From positions 186,001 to 250,000 of the forward strand of contig NZ_QJJK01000012.1 of the NCBI RefSeq assembly GCF_003201475.1: a stretch of 64,000 nt of DNA. Reading direction: 5' to 3'. Within the stretch, counting starts at the first letter, position 1, and every line of letters starts with the position of its first letter. The position numbers and the translations under genes are program-made. This document shows, in pieces, positions 18,435-26,625 of the stretch. This DNA comes from Chelatococcus asaccharovorans (lineage in GTDB: Bacteria > Pseudomonadota > Alphaproteobacteria > Rhizobiales > Beijerinckiaceae). The notes beneath the pieces were generated by a model. It worked only from the letters and a program-made list of their open reading frames with translations. It made no database searches and had not been told where the DNA came from.

Positions 18435-21137
18435 ATGCTCGACGATGTATCCCACCCCGAAGGCCGCCCCTCTCCGGAAGCGCTCCTGCAGGCTGCGGCC
18501 ATCGGGACGCGCGGCCGGCTAAAAATCTTCCTCGGCGCCGCTCCCGGCGTCGGTAAGACCTATGAGATGCTGATTGCCGGCCAGGCCGCGAGAGCCGATG
18601 GGATCGATGTTGTCGTCGGGATCGTCGAGACCCATGGGCGCAAGGAGACCGAGTCCCTTCTTCCCGGCCTGGAAATCGTGCCGCGGGCGCGCATTCCCTA
18701 CAAGGACCAGATCCTTGAGGAGATGGACCTCGATGCGGTGATCGCCCGGCGACCGGCCCTGGTCCTGGTCGATGAACTCGCCCACACCAATGCGCCGGGC
18801 AGCCGCCACCCCAAGCGCTATCTCGACGTTCAGGAGTTGCTCGATCGGGGCATCGACGTCTTCACGACGCTCAACATCCAGCATGTCGAGAGCCTCAATG
18901 ACGTCGTCGCGCAGATTACGCGGATCCGCGTGCGCGAGACGGTTCCGGATTCGATCATCGACCGCGCCGACGATATCGAGATCATCGATATTACGCCGGA
19001 CGATCTCATCAAGCGCCTCAACGATGGCAAGGTCTACCTGCCCACGACGGCCAAGCGCGCCGTCGCCAACTATTTCTCCCCCGGAAATCTGACGGCCCTG
19101 CGTGAGCTCGCCTTGCGCCGCACCGCGCAGCGTGTCGATGACCAGTTGCTCAGCCATATGCAGGCGCACGCCATCTCCGGCCCCTGGTCGGCCGGCGACC
19201 GCGTGCTGGTGTGCGTGGATCAGCAGGCGCACGGCCCCTCCCTGGTCCGCTACGCGCGGCGCCAGGCCGACAGGCTGCGCGCAACCTGGGCCGCGCTCCA
19301 TATCGAAACCGGCCGAGCCGCCACATCCTCCGAGGCTGAGCGGGACCAGATCGCGACGACGCTGCGGCTTGCCGAACAGCTCGGCGGGGAGGCCCTGACC
19401 ATTCCCGGCCAGGATGTCGCGCGGGATATCCTGCGCTACGCCACGGCCAATAATTTCAACCATGTGGTGATCGGCAAGCCACGCAAGTCGCGCTGGCGCG
19501 AACTTCTCGTCGGTTCGGTCTCCCATGACCTGATCCGCAACGCCGGTGACATCAGCATCCACGTCATCTCCGGCGAGGAGCGTGAGCCCTCGTCCGAACG
19601 TGGCATGGGCGTGGTCGAGCCGCGCCGGTTCGAGATGAAGCCCTACGGCCTGGCGCTCGCCTATGTCGCCATTGCAACCGTCTTCGGCTCCCTGCTCACC
19701 CGGGTCCTCGACGTCCGCAATATCGCTCTCGTCTTCCTGATGGCGGTCCTGACATCGGCGGTCACGGCAGGCTTCGGGCCGGCGCTCTTCGCCTCGCTCA
19801 TCGGCGCGCTGGCCTTCAACTTCTTCTTCCTGCCGCCGCTCTATACGCTTGACATCGGCGACCCCGAGAGCGTTATCGCCTTCTTCTTCTATCTCGGCGT
19901 TGCCGTCATCGCGAGCAATCTCACCGCACGCGTGCAAAGACAGGCAGCGGCAACCCGCCAGCGCGCCCGCACCACGGAAGATCTTTATCTCTTCTCCAAG
20001 AAGCTTGCAGGCGCAGGGACGCTCGATGACGTGCTGTGGGCCACTGCCCACCAGATGGCCGCCATGCTCAAGCTGCGCGTGGTCATCCTGCTGCCGGAAG
20101 ACGACACGATTGCGGTGAGAGCCGGCTATCCCCCCGACGATACCCTCGTCGATGCCGATATTGCCGCGGCGCGCTGGGCCTGGGAGCACGACAGGCCGGC
20201 CGGACGCGGGGCGGACACGCTTCCCGGCGCCAAGCGCCTCTATCTGCCGCTCAAGACGGGCCGGAAGCCGGTCGGCGTGGTCGGGCTCGACGATGACCGC
20301 CAGGGGCCGCTCCTGACCCCGGAACAGCGACGCCTGTTCGATGCTTTGGCCGACCAGGCCGCCATTGCCATCGAGCGCATCGAGCTTGTGGCCGACGTCG
20401 ACCGCGCCCGCCTCGCCGCGGAAGCCGACCGGTTGCGCTCGGCCCTGCTCACCTCGATTTCGCACGACCTTAAGACACCGCTCGCCGCCATCATGGGGGC
20501 GGCCGGCACCCTGCGCGACTATGGCGGATCCCTGCCGGCCAGCGATCAGGCGGATCTGCTCGCCACCGTCGTCGATGAAGCGGAGCGGCTGAACCGCTTC
20601 ATCGGCAATCTTCTCGACATGACGCGCATCGAATCCGGCGCCATGATCCCGAATGCCTCACTGCACTATGTCGGTGACATCGTCGGCGCAGCCGTGCGGC
20701 GCGCCACGAAGATCCTCACCAACCACAGCATCGTTGTCGATATCCCGTCAGCACTCCCCATGGTGAAGCTGGATGCGGTCTTGTTCGAACAGGTGCTGTT
20801 CAACCTGATCGACAACGCCGCAAAATACGCCCCCCCCGGTTCAACGATCCGTATTCAGGGATGGGCCGACGGTGGTTTCCTGTCCCTGGAGGTGATCGAT
20901 GAGGGACCCGGCATTCCGCCTGCGGATCTTGAACGCATTTTCGATATTTTCTACCGCGTGGCCAAAACCGACCGGGTGCTGGCCGGAACCGGCCTCGGCC
21001 TGACCATATGCCGGGGCTTCGTCGAAGCCATGGGCGGCACCATCACTGCAATGAACAGGTCGGATCGATCAGGGGCAATCTTCCTCATTCGCCTGCCCTT
21101 GCCAAGCGAGACGCCCGAGATGGACGACCTCAGATGA
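18435..21137 (+). CDS. kdpD: KdpD, osmosensitive/potassium-sensing histidine kinase
   Basis: A sensor kinase of about 900 residues with the full KdpD architecture. The N-terminal KdpD domain carries the Walker A motif GAAPGVGKT (about residues 34-42), and a universal-stress-protein-like domain follows. Next come four transmembrane helices (about residues 400-500), a GAF-like region, and the HisKA domain with the phospho-accepting His near residue 677 in SHDLKTPLAAI. The HATPase domain has NAAKYAPPGS and GTGLGLTICRGF. GTG at 18432 directly before the ATG is an alternative start. The stop overlaps the kdpE start in an ATGA junction. It should phosphorylate KdpE and control kdpFABC. Confidence 0.97.
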   Translation: MLDDVSHPEGRPSPEALLQAAAIGTRGRLKIFLGAAPGVGKTYEMLIAGQAARADGIDVVVGIVETHGRKETESLLPGLEIVPRARIPYKDQILEEMDLDAVIARRPALVLVDELAHTNAPGSRHPKRYLDVQELLDRGIDVFTTLNIQHVESLNDVVAQITRIRVRETVPDSIIDRADDIEIIDITPDDLIKRLNDGKVYLPTTAKRAVANYFSPGNLTALRELALRRTAQRVDDQLLSHMQAHAISGPWSAGDRVLVCVDQQAHGPSLVRYARRQADRLRATWAALHIETGRAATSSEAERDQIATTLRLAEQLGGEALTIPGQDVARDILRYATANNFNHVVIGKPRKSRWRELLVGSVSHDLIRNAGDISIHVISGEEREPSSERGMGVVEPRRFEMKPYGLALAYVAIATVFGSLLTRVLDVRNIALVFLMAVLTSAVTAGFGPALFASLIGALAFNFFFLPPLYTLDIGDPESVIAFFFYLGVAVIASNLTARVQRQAAATRQRARTTEDLYLFSKKLAGAGTLDDVLWATAHQMAAMLKLRVVILLPEDDTIAVRAGYPPDDTLVDADIAAARWAWEHDRPAGRGADTLPGAKRLYLPLKTGRKPVGVVGLDDDRQGPLLTPEQRRLFDALADQAAIAIERIELVADVDRARLAAEADRLRSALLTSISHDLKTPLAAIMGAAGTLRDYGGSLPASDQADLLATVVDEAERLNRFIGNLLDMTRIESGAMIPNASLHYVGDIVGAAVRRATKILTNHSIVVDIPSALPMVKLDAVLFEQVLFNLIDNAAKYAPPGSTIRIQGWADGGFLSLEVIDEGPGIPPADLERIFDIFYRVAKTDRVLAGTGLGLTICRGFVEAMGGTITAMNRSDRSGAIFLIRLPLPSETPEMDDLR

Positions 21138-21832
21138 CGACATCTGCCGTGAGGATCCTCGTCGTGGACGACGAGCCGCCGATCCGCAAACTGCTGCGGC
21201 TGGGGTTGACGGCCGAAGGATTTGCCGTGAGCGAAGCGGCAAATGCCCGCGCGGCAGCGGAGGCGGTGGAAACCGAGCCGCCGGATCTGATCATTCTCGA
21301 TCTTGGACTGCCGGACAAGCCGGGCCATGTGCTCCTGGAAGGCTGGCACGCAACTCACCCGGCGCTGCCCGTCATCATCCTGTCGAGCAGGACCGATGAG
21401 GCCGGCATCGTGCACGCCCTGGAACATGGCGCCGACGACTATGTGGCCAAACCCTTCGGCATGCGTGAGCTTGTTGCGCGCATCCGCGTGGCGCTTCGGC
21501 ACAAGCTGCAGCAACAGGGTGAGAAGCCCATCTTCCAAACGGGAGAGCTCGCGGTTGATCTCGTCCGGCGCATCGTCAGGATCGCAGGCCAGGAGGTGAA
21601 GCTCTCGCCGAAGGAATACGATATCTTGCGCGTGCTCGTGCAGCATGCCGGCAAGGTCCTGACACACCAGTACCTCCTGAAGGAGGTCTGGGGCGCATCC
21701 GCGGACGTCCAGTATCTGCGCGTCTATATTCGCCAGATCCGCCAGAAAATCGAGACTGTCCCGGACCAGCCGCACTACATCATCACCGAAACCGGCATCG
21801 GCTACCGCCTTCGCGATGCCGACCCGGCATGA
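21134..21832 (+). CDS. kdpE: KdpE, OmpR-family response regulator
   Basis: A 232-residue response regulator. The receiver domain has the acidic pocket DDE (residues 12-14), phospho-acceptor Asp56 in LDLGLPD and Lys106 in VAKPFG. The C-terminal winged helix has LSPKEYDILRVLV and ends in ETGIGYRL, as in KdpE. The start at 21134 overlaps the kdpD stop by two bases; the open frame upstream is a shadow of kdpD. It should activate kdpFABC, and a KdpE-like box is present ahead of the operon. Confidence 0.97.
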   Translation: MTTSAVRILVVDDEPPIRKLLRLGLTAEGFAVSEAANARAAAEAVETEPPDLIILDLGLPDKPGHVLLEGWHATHPALPVIILSSRTDEAGIVHALEHGADDYVAKPFGMRELVARIRVALRHKLQQQGEKPIFQTGELAVDLVRRIVRIAGQEVKLSPKEYDILRVLVQHAGKVLTHQYLLKEVWGASADVQYLRVYIRQIRQKIETVPDQPHYIITETGIGYRLRDADPA

Positions 21833-21884
21833 GCTTTCCACCCGCAGTGTTACAACGGCCGCAAAGGAACAGGTCAAGCACACC

Positions 21885-22349
21885 ATGGGCCAACCGATGA
21901 AAATAGCGCAATTCCTCAAACCTGAGGATGTCATCAGCGATCTGGCGGCCGCCAACAAGCCGCAACTGCTCACTGTCCTGTCACGGATTGCCGCCGGCAG
22001 GCTCAAGCTGGACGCAGATGCCATTTCAAGCGCATTGATGCAGCGTGAGGCCCTGGGCTCGACGGGGATCGGGGATGGCACCGCACTACCCCACGCGACG
22101 ATAACCGGGATGACGGCGCCCTTCGCGCTTTTCGCCAGGCTGCAACGACCGGTCGACTTTGAATCGGTCGACGACGTTCCCGTTACCCTTGTGTGCCTGC
22201 TGCTCATGCCACCTGAACGCAACGCTGAGCATCTCAGCGCCCTTGCGGCGATCGCCAGAAGGCTGAGTTCGAAGGACTGTCGCACGCAGCTGCGCAACGC
22301 AAAATCTGCCGATGCGCTCTACGCGATCCTGGCGCAGGAGGCGCCGTAG
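21885..22349 (+). CDS. PTS IIA(Ntr)-like protein next to kdpDE
   Basis: A 154-residue EIIA domain of the fructose/nitrogen (PtsN) type. The phosphorylated His is H70 in GIGDGTALPH, matching His73 of E. coli PtsN, and the LLMPP region of the fold is intact. ATG 21885 is preferred: an AAGGAACAGG ribosome site precedes it, and the frame upstream overlaps kdpE. It starts 52 bases after kdpE on the same strand. In E. coli and rhizobia, unphosphorylated IIA(Ntr) binds KdpD and stimulates its kinase, so the neighbourhood suggests a dedicated potassium/nitrogen coupling protein. The housekeeping ptsN is normally near rpoN, so this may be a second copy. Confidence 0.88.
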   Translation: MGQPMKIAQFLKPEDVISDLAAANKPQLLTVLSRIAAGRLKLDADAISSALMQREALGSTGIGDGTALPHATITGMTAPFALFARLQRPVDFESVDDVPVTLVCLLLMPPERNAEHLSALAAIARRLSSKDCRTQLRNAKSADALYAILAQEAP

Positions 22350-22367
22350 GATGTTCCGCCGCCGCGG

Positions 22368-22817
22368 CTACCCGATCGCTTTGCGATATTGAACGAAGCC
22401 GGAGCGTTCGGCGACCTTGTCGTAGAGCATCATCGCCCGGCTGTTCGTCTCGTGGGTCAGCCAGTAAACGCGCGGTGACGCCGCGTCCCGCGCCTTCGTA
22501 TAGACCGCCTCAACGAGCTGGCGCCCTATGCCGAGACCCCGGGCCTCCTCGCGCGCGAACAAATCCTGCAGATAGCAAACCGGGGTGATCGCGCTCGTGC
22601 TGCGATGGAAGATGTAATGCACCAGCCCGAGAAGCGTCCCGTCATGCGAGGCGACAAGCGCATGTACCGGCTCGGAGGGATCAAAGAAGCGCTGCCACGT
22701 TGCTTGGGTGACGTCCGGCGGGACAACACGCTCATAGAAGCTGTTGTACCCCTCCCAGAGCGGGAGCCATTGGTCCCAGTCGTCGCGCATCACGAGACGT
22801 ATCATCGCCTCACGCAT
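22368..22817 (-). CDS. GNAT-family acetyltransferase
   Basis: A 149-residue N-acetyltransferase. The acetyl-CoA pyrophosphate loop is EEARGLGIGRQLVEAV, followed by the typical TNSRAMMLYDKVAERSGF motif B. The start at 22817 (MREAMIRLV) is chosen because GAGG lies upstream and homologs begin shortly before the I-R-L-V segment; the frame is open further upstream without a good site. The substrate is unknown; the sequence resembles small diamine- or amino-acid-type GNATs. It converges on the IIA(Ntr) gene with 18 bases between stops. Confidence 0.85.
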   Translation of the reverse strand: MREAMIRLVMRDDWDQWLPLWEGYNSFYERVVPPDVTQATWQRFFDPSEPVHALVASHDGTLLGLVHYIFHRSTSAITPVCYLQDLFAREEARGLGIGRQLVEAVYTKARDAASPRVYWLTHETNSRAMMLYDKVAERSGFVQYRKAIG

Positions 22818-23014
22818 GTCGAAACACCTCTTCCAACAGCAGCGAACGATTCCACCGTAGGTCGGATGGCGCGATCGCGCTGCTTCATCGAACCGCGCCA
22901 GCAGGGGGAGCACATGCGCTGCGACGGCGCGCCGTAGGTCGCGCGGCCGCCTCCGCGGAGTTCGCGCGCGTCGTTCAGGCGCCGCCTTGGAGCATCATGA
23001 CATGTGAGGGTGTC

Positions 23015-23788
23015 TCAGGCCAGCGCGTGCGATCGCTCCAGGCGCTCGCTCCAGCCGTCTCCCTTGACCCAGCGCAGAAGCCCGTCGCGGGTCGCCGTGG
23101 CCGGATCGCGCAGCGCGATGGCCTTCCAGCCCACGCAGAGCATGCAGGAGAGCACGGGCGCCTTCCCGATGAACGGCACATGGGCGATCGCATCGAGGGT
23201 CGGCATGCCCGTTCCCAGCATCAGCACCGCGTCGATATCCCTGCCCTCGAGGCTTTTGACGGCGCGCTCGGCCGCCAGGGCATCCAAGCTGTAGATCGGG
23301 TGGAAATCGCTCGATTCGCGATAGGCACTGGCTTCCGCCGCCACCGTGAAGCCGCGCGATTCCCAATAGCCCGCACTTTCGGCATCCAATGCGGAGTTAT
23401 ACGGCGAGACGAGACCGATCCGTTGTGCGCCCAGCATGCGCAGCGCATCCACGGAGGCGCTCGCCCCGGTGAAAGCGGGGACACCCGTCCGGGTCTCAAT
23501 GTCGGCAATCAAAGCATCTTCGCTATCCCGGCCGATGAGATAGGATGCGCCGGTGCAAGCAATCGCAATCGCATCGACGGGTGCATTGGCGAATTGCGCG
23601 AGAGGGGCCGGAAACTGGGCCATGTAGTCGATGAGGCGCGCGGTGATGGTGTCCTTGTCACTGACCATGCGGGCGTTGATCCAGGCGTAGCCCGGCGGGG
23701 TCAGCAGGGCGATCTCCGGTTCAACGGTGGTGTTGGCCTGCGGCGTGAACACGCCCAGAAGCCCCTTCGGCGCGTAGGCGACTGACAT
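23015..23788 (-). CDS. Asp/Glu racemase / maleate isomerase-like enzyme
   Basis: A 257-residue protein of the superfamily that holds aspartate/glutamate racemases, maleate cis-trans isomerase and arylmalonate decarboxylase. Residues 15-24 (TPQANTTVEP) are the typical start of maleate-isomerase and arylmalonate-decarboxylase-like members. Cys78 in ACTGAS is at the first catalytic cysteine position. At the second position, where isomerases have a Cys before the TLDAI stretch, this protein has LGTGMPTLDAI with Thr193. It therefore has only one of the two cysteines. It is transcribed divergently from a TauABC-type transporter with a putative operator between them. A carboxylate isomerase or decarboxylase is likely. 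Confidence 0.82.
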   Translation of the reverse strand: MSVAYAPKGLLGVFTPQANTTVEPEIALLTPPGYAWINARMVSDKDTITARLIDYMAQFPAPLAQFANAPVDAIAIACTGASYLIGRDSEDALIADIETRTGVPAFTGASASVDALRMLGAQRIGLVSPYNSALDAESAGYWESRGFTVAAEASAYRESSDFHPIYSLDALAAERAVKSLEGRDIDAVLMLGTGMPTLDAIAHVPFIGKAPVLSCMLCVGWKAIALRDPATATRDGLLRWVKGDGWSERLERSHALA

Positions 23789-23858
23789 GACCCTCTTTTC
23801 CTCGCGATTGACGCTTGCTCAAAAAAATAAATTTGCCATCGAAAATATATTCCGCTTA

Positions 23859-23873
23859 GTTGTATTAAACAAC
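23859..23873. promoter_or_regulatory. Candidate GntR operator 1
   Basis: The palindrome GTTGTATTAAACAAC in the 120-base divergent gap between the racemase-like gene and the transporter ATPase. A related, longer motif with the same GTTGTATTA arm lies at 30001-30022. TTGTAT/ACAA-type palindromes are usual for HutC-type GntR regulators, and one is encoded at 25804. Confidence 0.5.
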
Positions 23874-23908
23874 AGACATCTTATCCGCCAGAATGGGAAT
23901 GCATCGAC

Positions 23909-24754
23909 ATGATTGAGACCGCCGCTCCGAGGGCGCGCGCTATCGAGAGCCAGGCCGGCGGTGGCGCGCCGCACAAGGGCGCCATCCGCATGGAGGCGCT
24001 GGAGAAGTGGTACGGGACACGCGATCCCAGGGTGCATGCACTCGCACCCACGGATCTGAACATCCCCGAGGGAGAGCTGCTCGTTCTGCTGGGCCCGTCC
24101 GGCTGCGGCAAGACCACGTTGTTGCGCATGATCGGCGGGCTGATCGAGCCGACCTCCGGCGATCTCCTGGTCGAGGGGCGGCCGCTCTGGCGCGACGGCG
24201 TCCGGCAGAATGAGGTTCTGTCGGAACTCGGCATGGTGTTCCAGGAGGCCAATCTCTTCCCCTGGCTCACGATCGAGGACAATGTCGCGCTTCCCCTCGA
24301 GCTGAAGGGCATGCCAAAGGCGGAACGCCGGGCGGCGGCGGCGAAGCTCCTCAAGATGGTCGGTATCAGCGGCTTCGAGAAACGCTGGCCGCGGGAACTC
24401 TCCGGCGGCATGCGCCAGCGCGCGGCGATCGCGCGAGCCCTGTCCTACGATCCGCATATCCTTTTGATGGACGAGCCCTTCGGTGCGCTCGATGCGATGA
24501 CGCGCGACCAGATGAACCTCGAACTCCAGCGCATCTGGAGCGAGACGGGAAAGACCGTCGTTCTCGTGACCCATTCCATCAGCGAGGCCGTGTTCCTGGC
24601 CGACCGGATCGTCCTGCTGTCGCCGCGGCCGGGCAAGATCGACACGATCCTCAATGTCGACCTGCCGCGTCCCAGGACAGCGGAAACGCAGGCGACGCCA
24701 GCCTTCCAGGACTACGTGCGCGATCTGCACCACCGCCTGGCCGCGATATCCTGA
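23909..24754 (+). CDS. TauB/SsuB-type ABC transporter ATP-binding protein
   Basis: A 281-residue ATPase of the nitrate/sulfonate/taurine/pyrimidine-precursor importer class. Motifs in order are Walker A GPSGCGKTT (about residue 64), Q-loop MVFQEANLFPWL, signature LSGGMRQRAAIARAL, Walker B ILLMDEPFGALD and the H-loop VTHSI. It should energise the permease encoded 34 bases downstream. The matching binding protein is probably the one encoded at 26626 on the other strand. The importer class carries small organic acids, sulfonates or heterocycles. Confidence 0.94.
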   Translation: MIETAAPRARAIESQAGGGAPHKGAIRMEALEKWYGTRDPRVHALAPTDLNIPEGELLVLLGPSGCGKTTLLRMIGGLIEPTSGDLLVEGRPLWRDGVRQNEVLSELGMVFQEANLFPWLTIEDNVALPLELKGMPKAERRAAAAKLLKMVGISGFEKRWPRELSGGMRQRAAIARALSYDPHILLMDEPFGALDAMTRDQMNLELQRIWSETGKTVVLVTHSISEAVFLADRIVLLSPRPGKIDTILNVDLPRPRTAETQATPAFQDYVRDLHHRLAAIS

Positions 24755-24788
24755 CCCGTCACGCCCCTTCGAAGTTGCGCAGGAGCGC

Positions 24789-25589
24789 ATGATGATCCAA
24801 CGCTCGCTCTTTCATCCCGCCAATCGGGCCAAACTCCTTCCTTATGTCACGACGCCCCTTCTCGTCGCCCTGATCATCCTGATCTGGCACAGCTATGTGA
24901 CGCTATCGGGCGTGTCGCCCTTCATCCTGCCGAGCCCGCAGTCCGTCTGGACGGCGTGGATCGCCATGCTCTACGATCCGCGCGCCTGGAACCACACCCT
25001 GATGACCGTCTACGCGACGCTGACGGGCTTTGCCTGGGCGCTTGTCGTCGGTGTCGGCCTCGGCGTGCTGATCGGCCGCTTCCGCTGGCTCGAACAGACC
25101 TTGAACCCTTTCATCGTGGCGACCCAGGTAGTGCCGAAGGTGGCCTTCGTGCCGCTGTTCGTCGTGTGGTTCGGTTTCGGCCTCACCGCCAAGGTCATCG
25201 TGGCCGCGGTGCTCGCCTTCTTCCCCATCCTCACCAACACGGTGCTGGGGGTCAAATCCGTCGATGCCGGCCACCGCGATGTGGCGACCAGCCTGAATGC
25301 CACGAGCTGGCAGCGCTTCCGTCGCCTCGAGCTGCCCTCCTCCCTTCCCTATATCCTGACGGGCATGGAGGTCGGCATCGTGCTCGCGATCATCGGCGCC
25401 ATCGTCGGCGAATATCTCGGCGGCACGCAGGGCCTCGGCTATATGATGATCGCCCGGATGAACGCCTTCGCGACCAACGAATTATTCGCCGTCATCATCC
25501 ACATGACGCTGCTCGGCTTCATCTTCTACTTTTCGATCGGCATCCTGCGGCGCATCCTCATTCCCTGGCACCAGTCCACCCAGCGTTGA
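24789..25589 (+). CDS. TauC/SsuC-type ABC transporter permease
   Basis: A 266-residue inner-membrane permease of the binding-protein-dependent BPD_transp_1 family with about six helices. The start at 24789 (MMIQRSLF) follows an AGGAG site; the upstream open frame is a shadow of the ATPase gene. The cytoplasmic EAA-like loop is seen around DVATSLNATSWQRFRRLELPSSLPYILTG, in its parts ATSLNATSWQRF and LPSSLPYI. The DxG-rich loop EYLGGTQGLGYMM is typical of the taurine/nitrate class. It forms the channel of the importer with the ATPase before it. Confidence 0.94.
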   Translation: MMIQRSLFHPANRAKLLPYVTTPLLVALIILIWHSYVTLSGVSPFILPSPQSVWTAWIAMLYDPRAWNHTLMTVYATLTGFAWALVVGVGLGVLIGRFRWLEQTLNPFIVATQVVPKVAFVPLFVVWFGFGLTAKVIVAAVLAFFPILTNTVLGVKSVDAGHRDVATSLNATSWQRFRRLELPSSLPYILTGMEVGIVLAIIGAIVGEYLGGTQGLGYMMIARMNAFATNELFAVIIHMTLLGFIFYFSIGILRRILIPWHQSTQR

Positions 25590-25597
25590 CGGGCAAA

Positions 25598-25620
25598 GCC
25601 GGTGGCCTTGCGCCACCGGC
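25598..25620 (+). terminator. Hairpin after the permease gene
   Basis: A perfect 8-base stem, GCCGGTGG with CCACCGGC, with a 7-base loop, starting 9 bases after the permease stop. There is no T-run afterwards, so it could be a weak or Rho-assisted terminator or an mRNA-stabilising hairpin. The rest of the 214-base gap up to the regulator holds nothing else I can identify. Confidence 0.45.
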
Positions 25621-25803
25621 ACCTTCGGGGACGCGTTCCCGTCCCGCGCCTGATCGCCCGAAAACGCTTCCCAGCCCGGGGGCGCACGTATAAGTCTCAG
25701 CCTTTAGCCCTTCCGGCGTCATCACGGCGACCCTCGGAAGGGCGAACGGGCCAACGGTTATGCAGGGCGGCTGTTTCCGTTGCCCTGCCGGAGAACGATA
25801 AGA

Positions 25804-26592
25804 ATGCCGGAGATGAACAAGGAGATGGCGAGAGGGCGTCGTGCCGGCCAGCCCCGCATTCAGCCCCTTTATCATCAGATCTACATCCACCTGCGGCAGC
25901 TTCTCACCGAGACGGAACTCGATACGAACGAGGCGCTGCCGTCGGAGCCGGCGCTCGCGCAGCGCTACGGCGTCAGCCGCGTCACCATCCGCAAGACCCT
26001 GGACCAGCTCGAGAGCGAGGGGCTCATCACCCGGGTGCACGGCAAGGGCACCTTCCCCGCCCGGGCTGCAGGTCCGCAGGACAAGGCGAATATATCAAGC
26101 GGCCTCGACAATCTCCTGTCCTTCGAGGCACGCACCAGTGCGGTCAATCTCGAATGGCAGATGATCGCGGCCGATCCTGCGATCGCGCAGCAGCTCGACA
26201 GCGCGCGCTGCCTGCGGATCACCCGCCTGCGCAGCCGCGAGGGCGCGCCCATGTCCTACACTACGCTCCATGTGCCGGAGCGTTACGTCCATCTGTTGGA
26301 CGAAGCCGAGACCGCCGACGAGCCGATCGTGCGGGCGCTCGACCGGAAGGGCGTGACCGCGCAGCGCGCCGAACAGGTCATCAGTGCCATCGCGGCGCCT
26401 GCGACGATGGCGCGCGAGCTCCACGTGAAGGCGGGGTCCCCGCTCATCGTCATGCGGCGCGTCATCTACGATCAGCACCAGGTCCCGGTCCTTCACCAGG
26501 AGAGCCGCTATCCCCCGGACCGGTTCGAATACCGCATGACGCTCAACCGGCTCAGTGTCGGGCCCGTGGCACAGTGGGGCCCGACCGCCTGA
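25804..26592 (+). CDS. GntR/HutC-family transcriptional regulator with UTRA domain
   Basis: A 262-residue regulator. The N-terminal winged helix has the GntR signature LPSEPALAQRYGVSRVTIRK and LITRVHGKGTF. The C-terminal effector domain is of UTRA type, ending in the conserved VPVLHQESRYPPDRFEY region. The ATG at 25804 has GGAG about 10 bases upstream. It is encoded downstream of the transporter it probably controls. The two GTTGTATTA-bearing palindromes at 23859 and 30001 are its likely targets, which would place the whole 23-32 kb island under this protein. The effector is probably the imported compound or an early intermediate. Confidence 0.92.
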   Translation: MPEMNKEMARGRRAGQPRIQPLYHQIYIHLRQLLTETELDTNEALPSEPALAQRYGVSRVTIRKTLDQLESEGLITRVHGKGTFPARAAGPQDKANISSGLDNLLSFEARTSAVNLEWQMIAADPAIAQQLDSARCLRITRLRSREGAPMSYTTLHVPERYVHLLDEAETADEPIVRALDRKGVTAQRAEQVISAIAAPATMARELHVKAGSPLIVMRRVIYDQHQVPVLHQESRYPPDRFEYRMTLNRLSVGPVAQWGPTA

Positions 26593-26594
26593 GT

Positions 26595-26614
26595 GCGGGG
26601 CGCGTGCGCCCCGC
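26595..26614. terminator. Bidirectional hairpin between convergent genes
   Basis: A perfect inverted repeat, GCGGGGCGC then GCGCCCCGC, separated by 2 bases. It occupies the 33-base gap between the GntR stop and the binding-protein stop on the other strand. It is the likely shared terminator even without a clear T-run. Confidence 0.55.
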
Positions 26615-26625
26615 TCCGTGAAGCA

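Noticed and set aside
18519-20465. 648-codon minus-strand open frame opposite kdpD, and similar long antisense frames (104-1771, 8646-10289, 13933-15366, 51537-53006)
   Set aside because: They are mirror images of genuine genes, caused by high GC and codon bias; the translations show no family motif and are rich in Arg, Gly, Ala and His.
22605-22937. 110-codon plus-strand frame opposite the GNAT gene
   Set aside because: Shadow of the GNAT coding sequence; the GNAT frame has clear acetyl-CoA motifs.
24654-24788. In-frame upstream extension of the ABC permease
   Set aside because: The extension is an out-of-frame reading of the ATPase 3' end; the ATG at 24789 has AGGAG and matches permease starts.
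25598-25803. An RNA gene or riboswitch between the permease and the GntR gene
   Set aside because: Apart from the hairpin at 25598 I saw no recurrent stems or known conserved motif in this gap.
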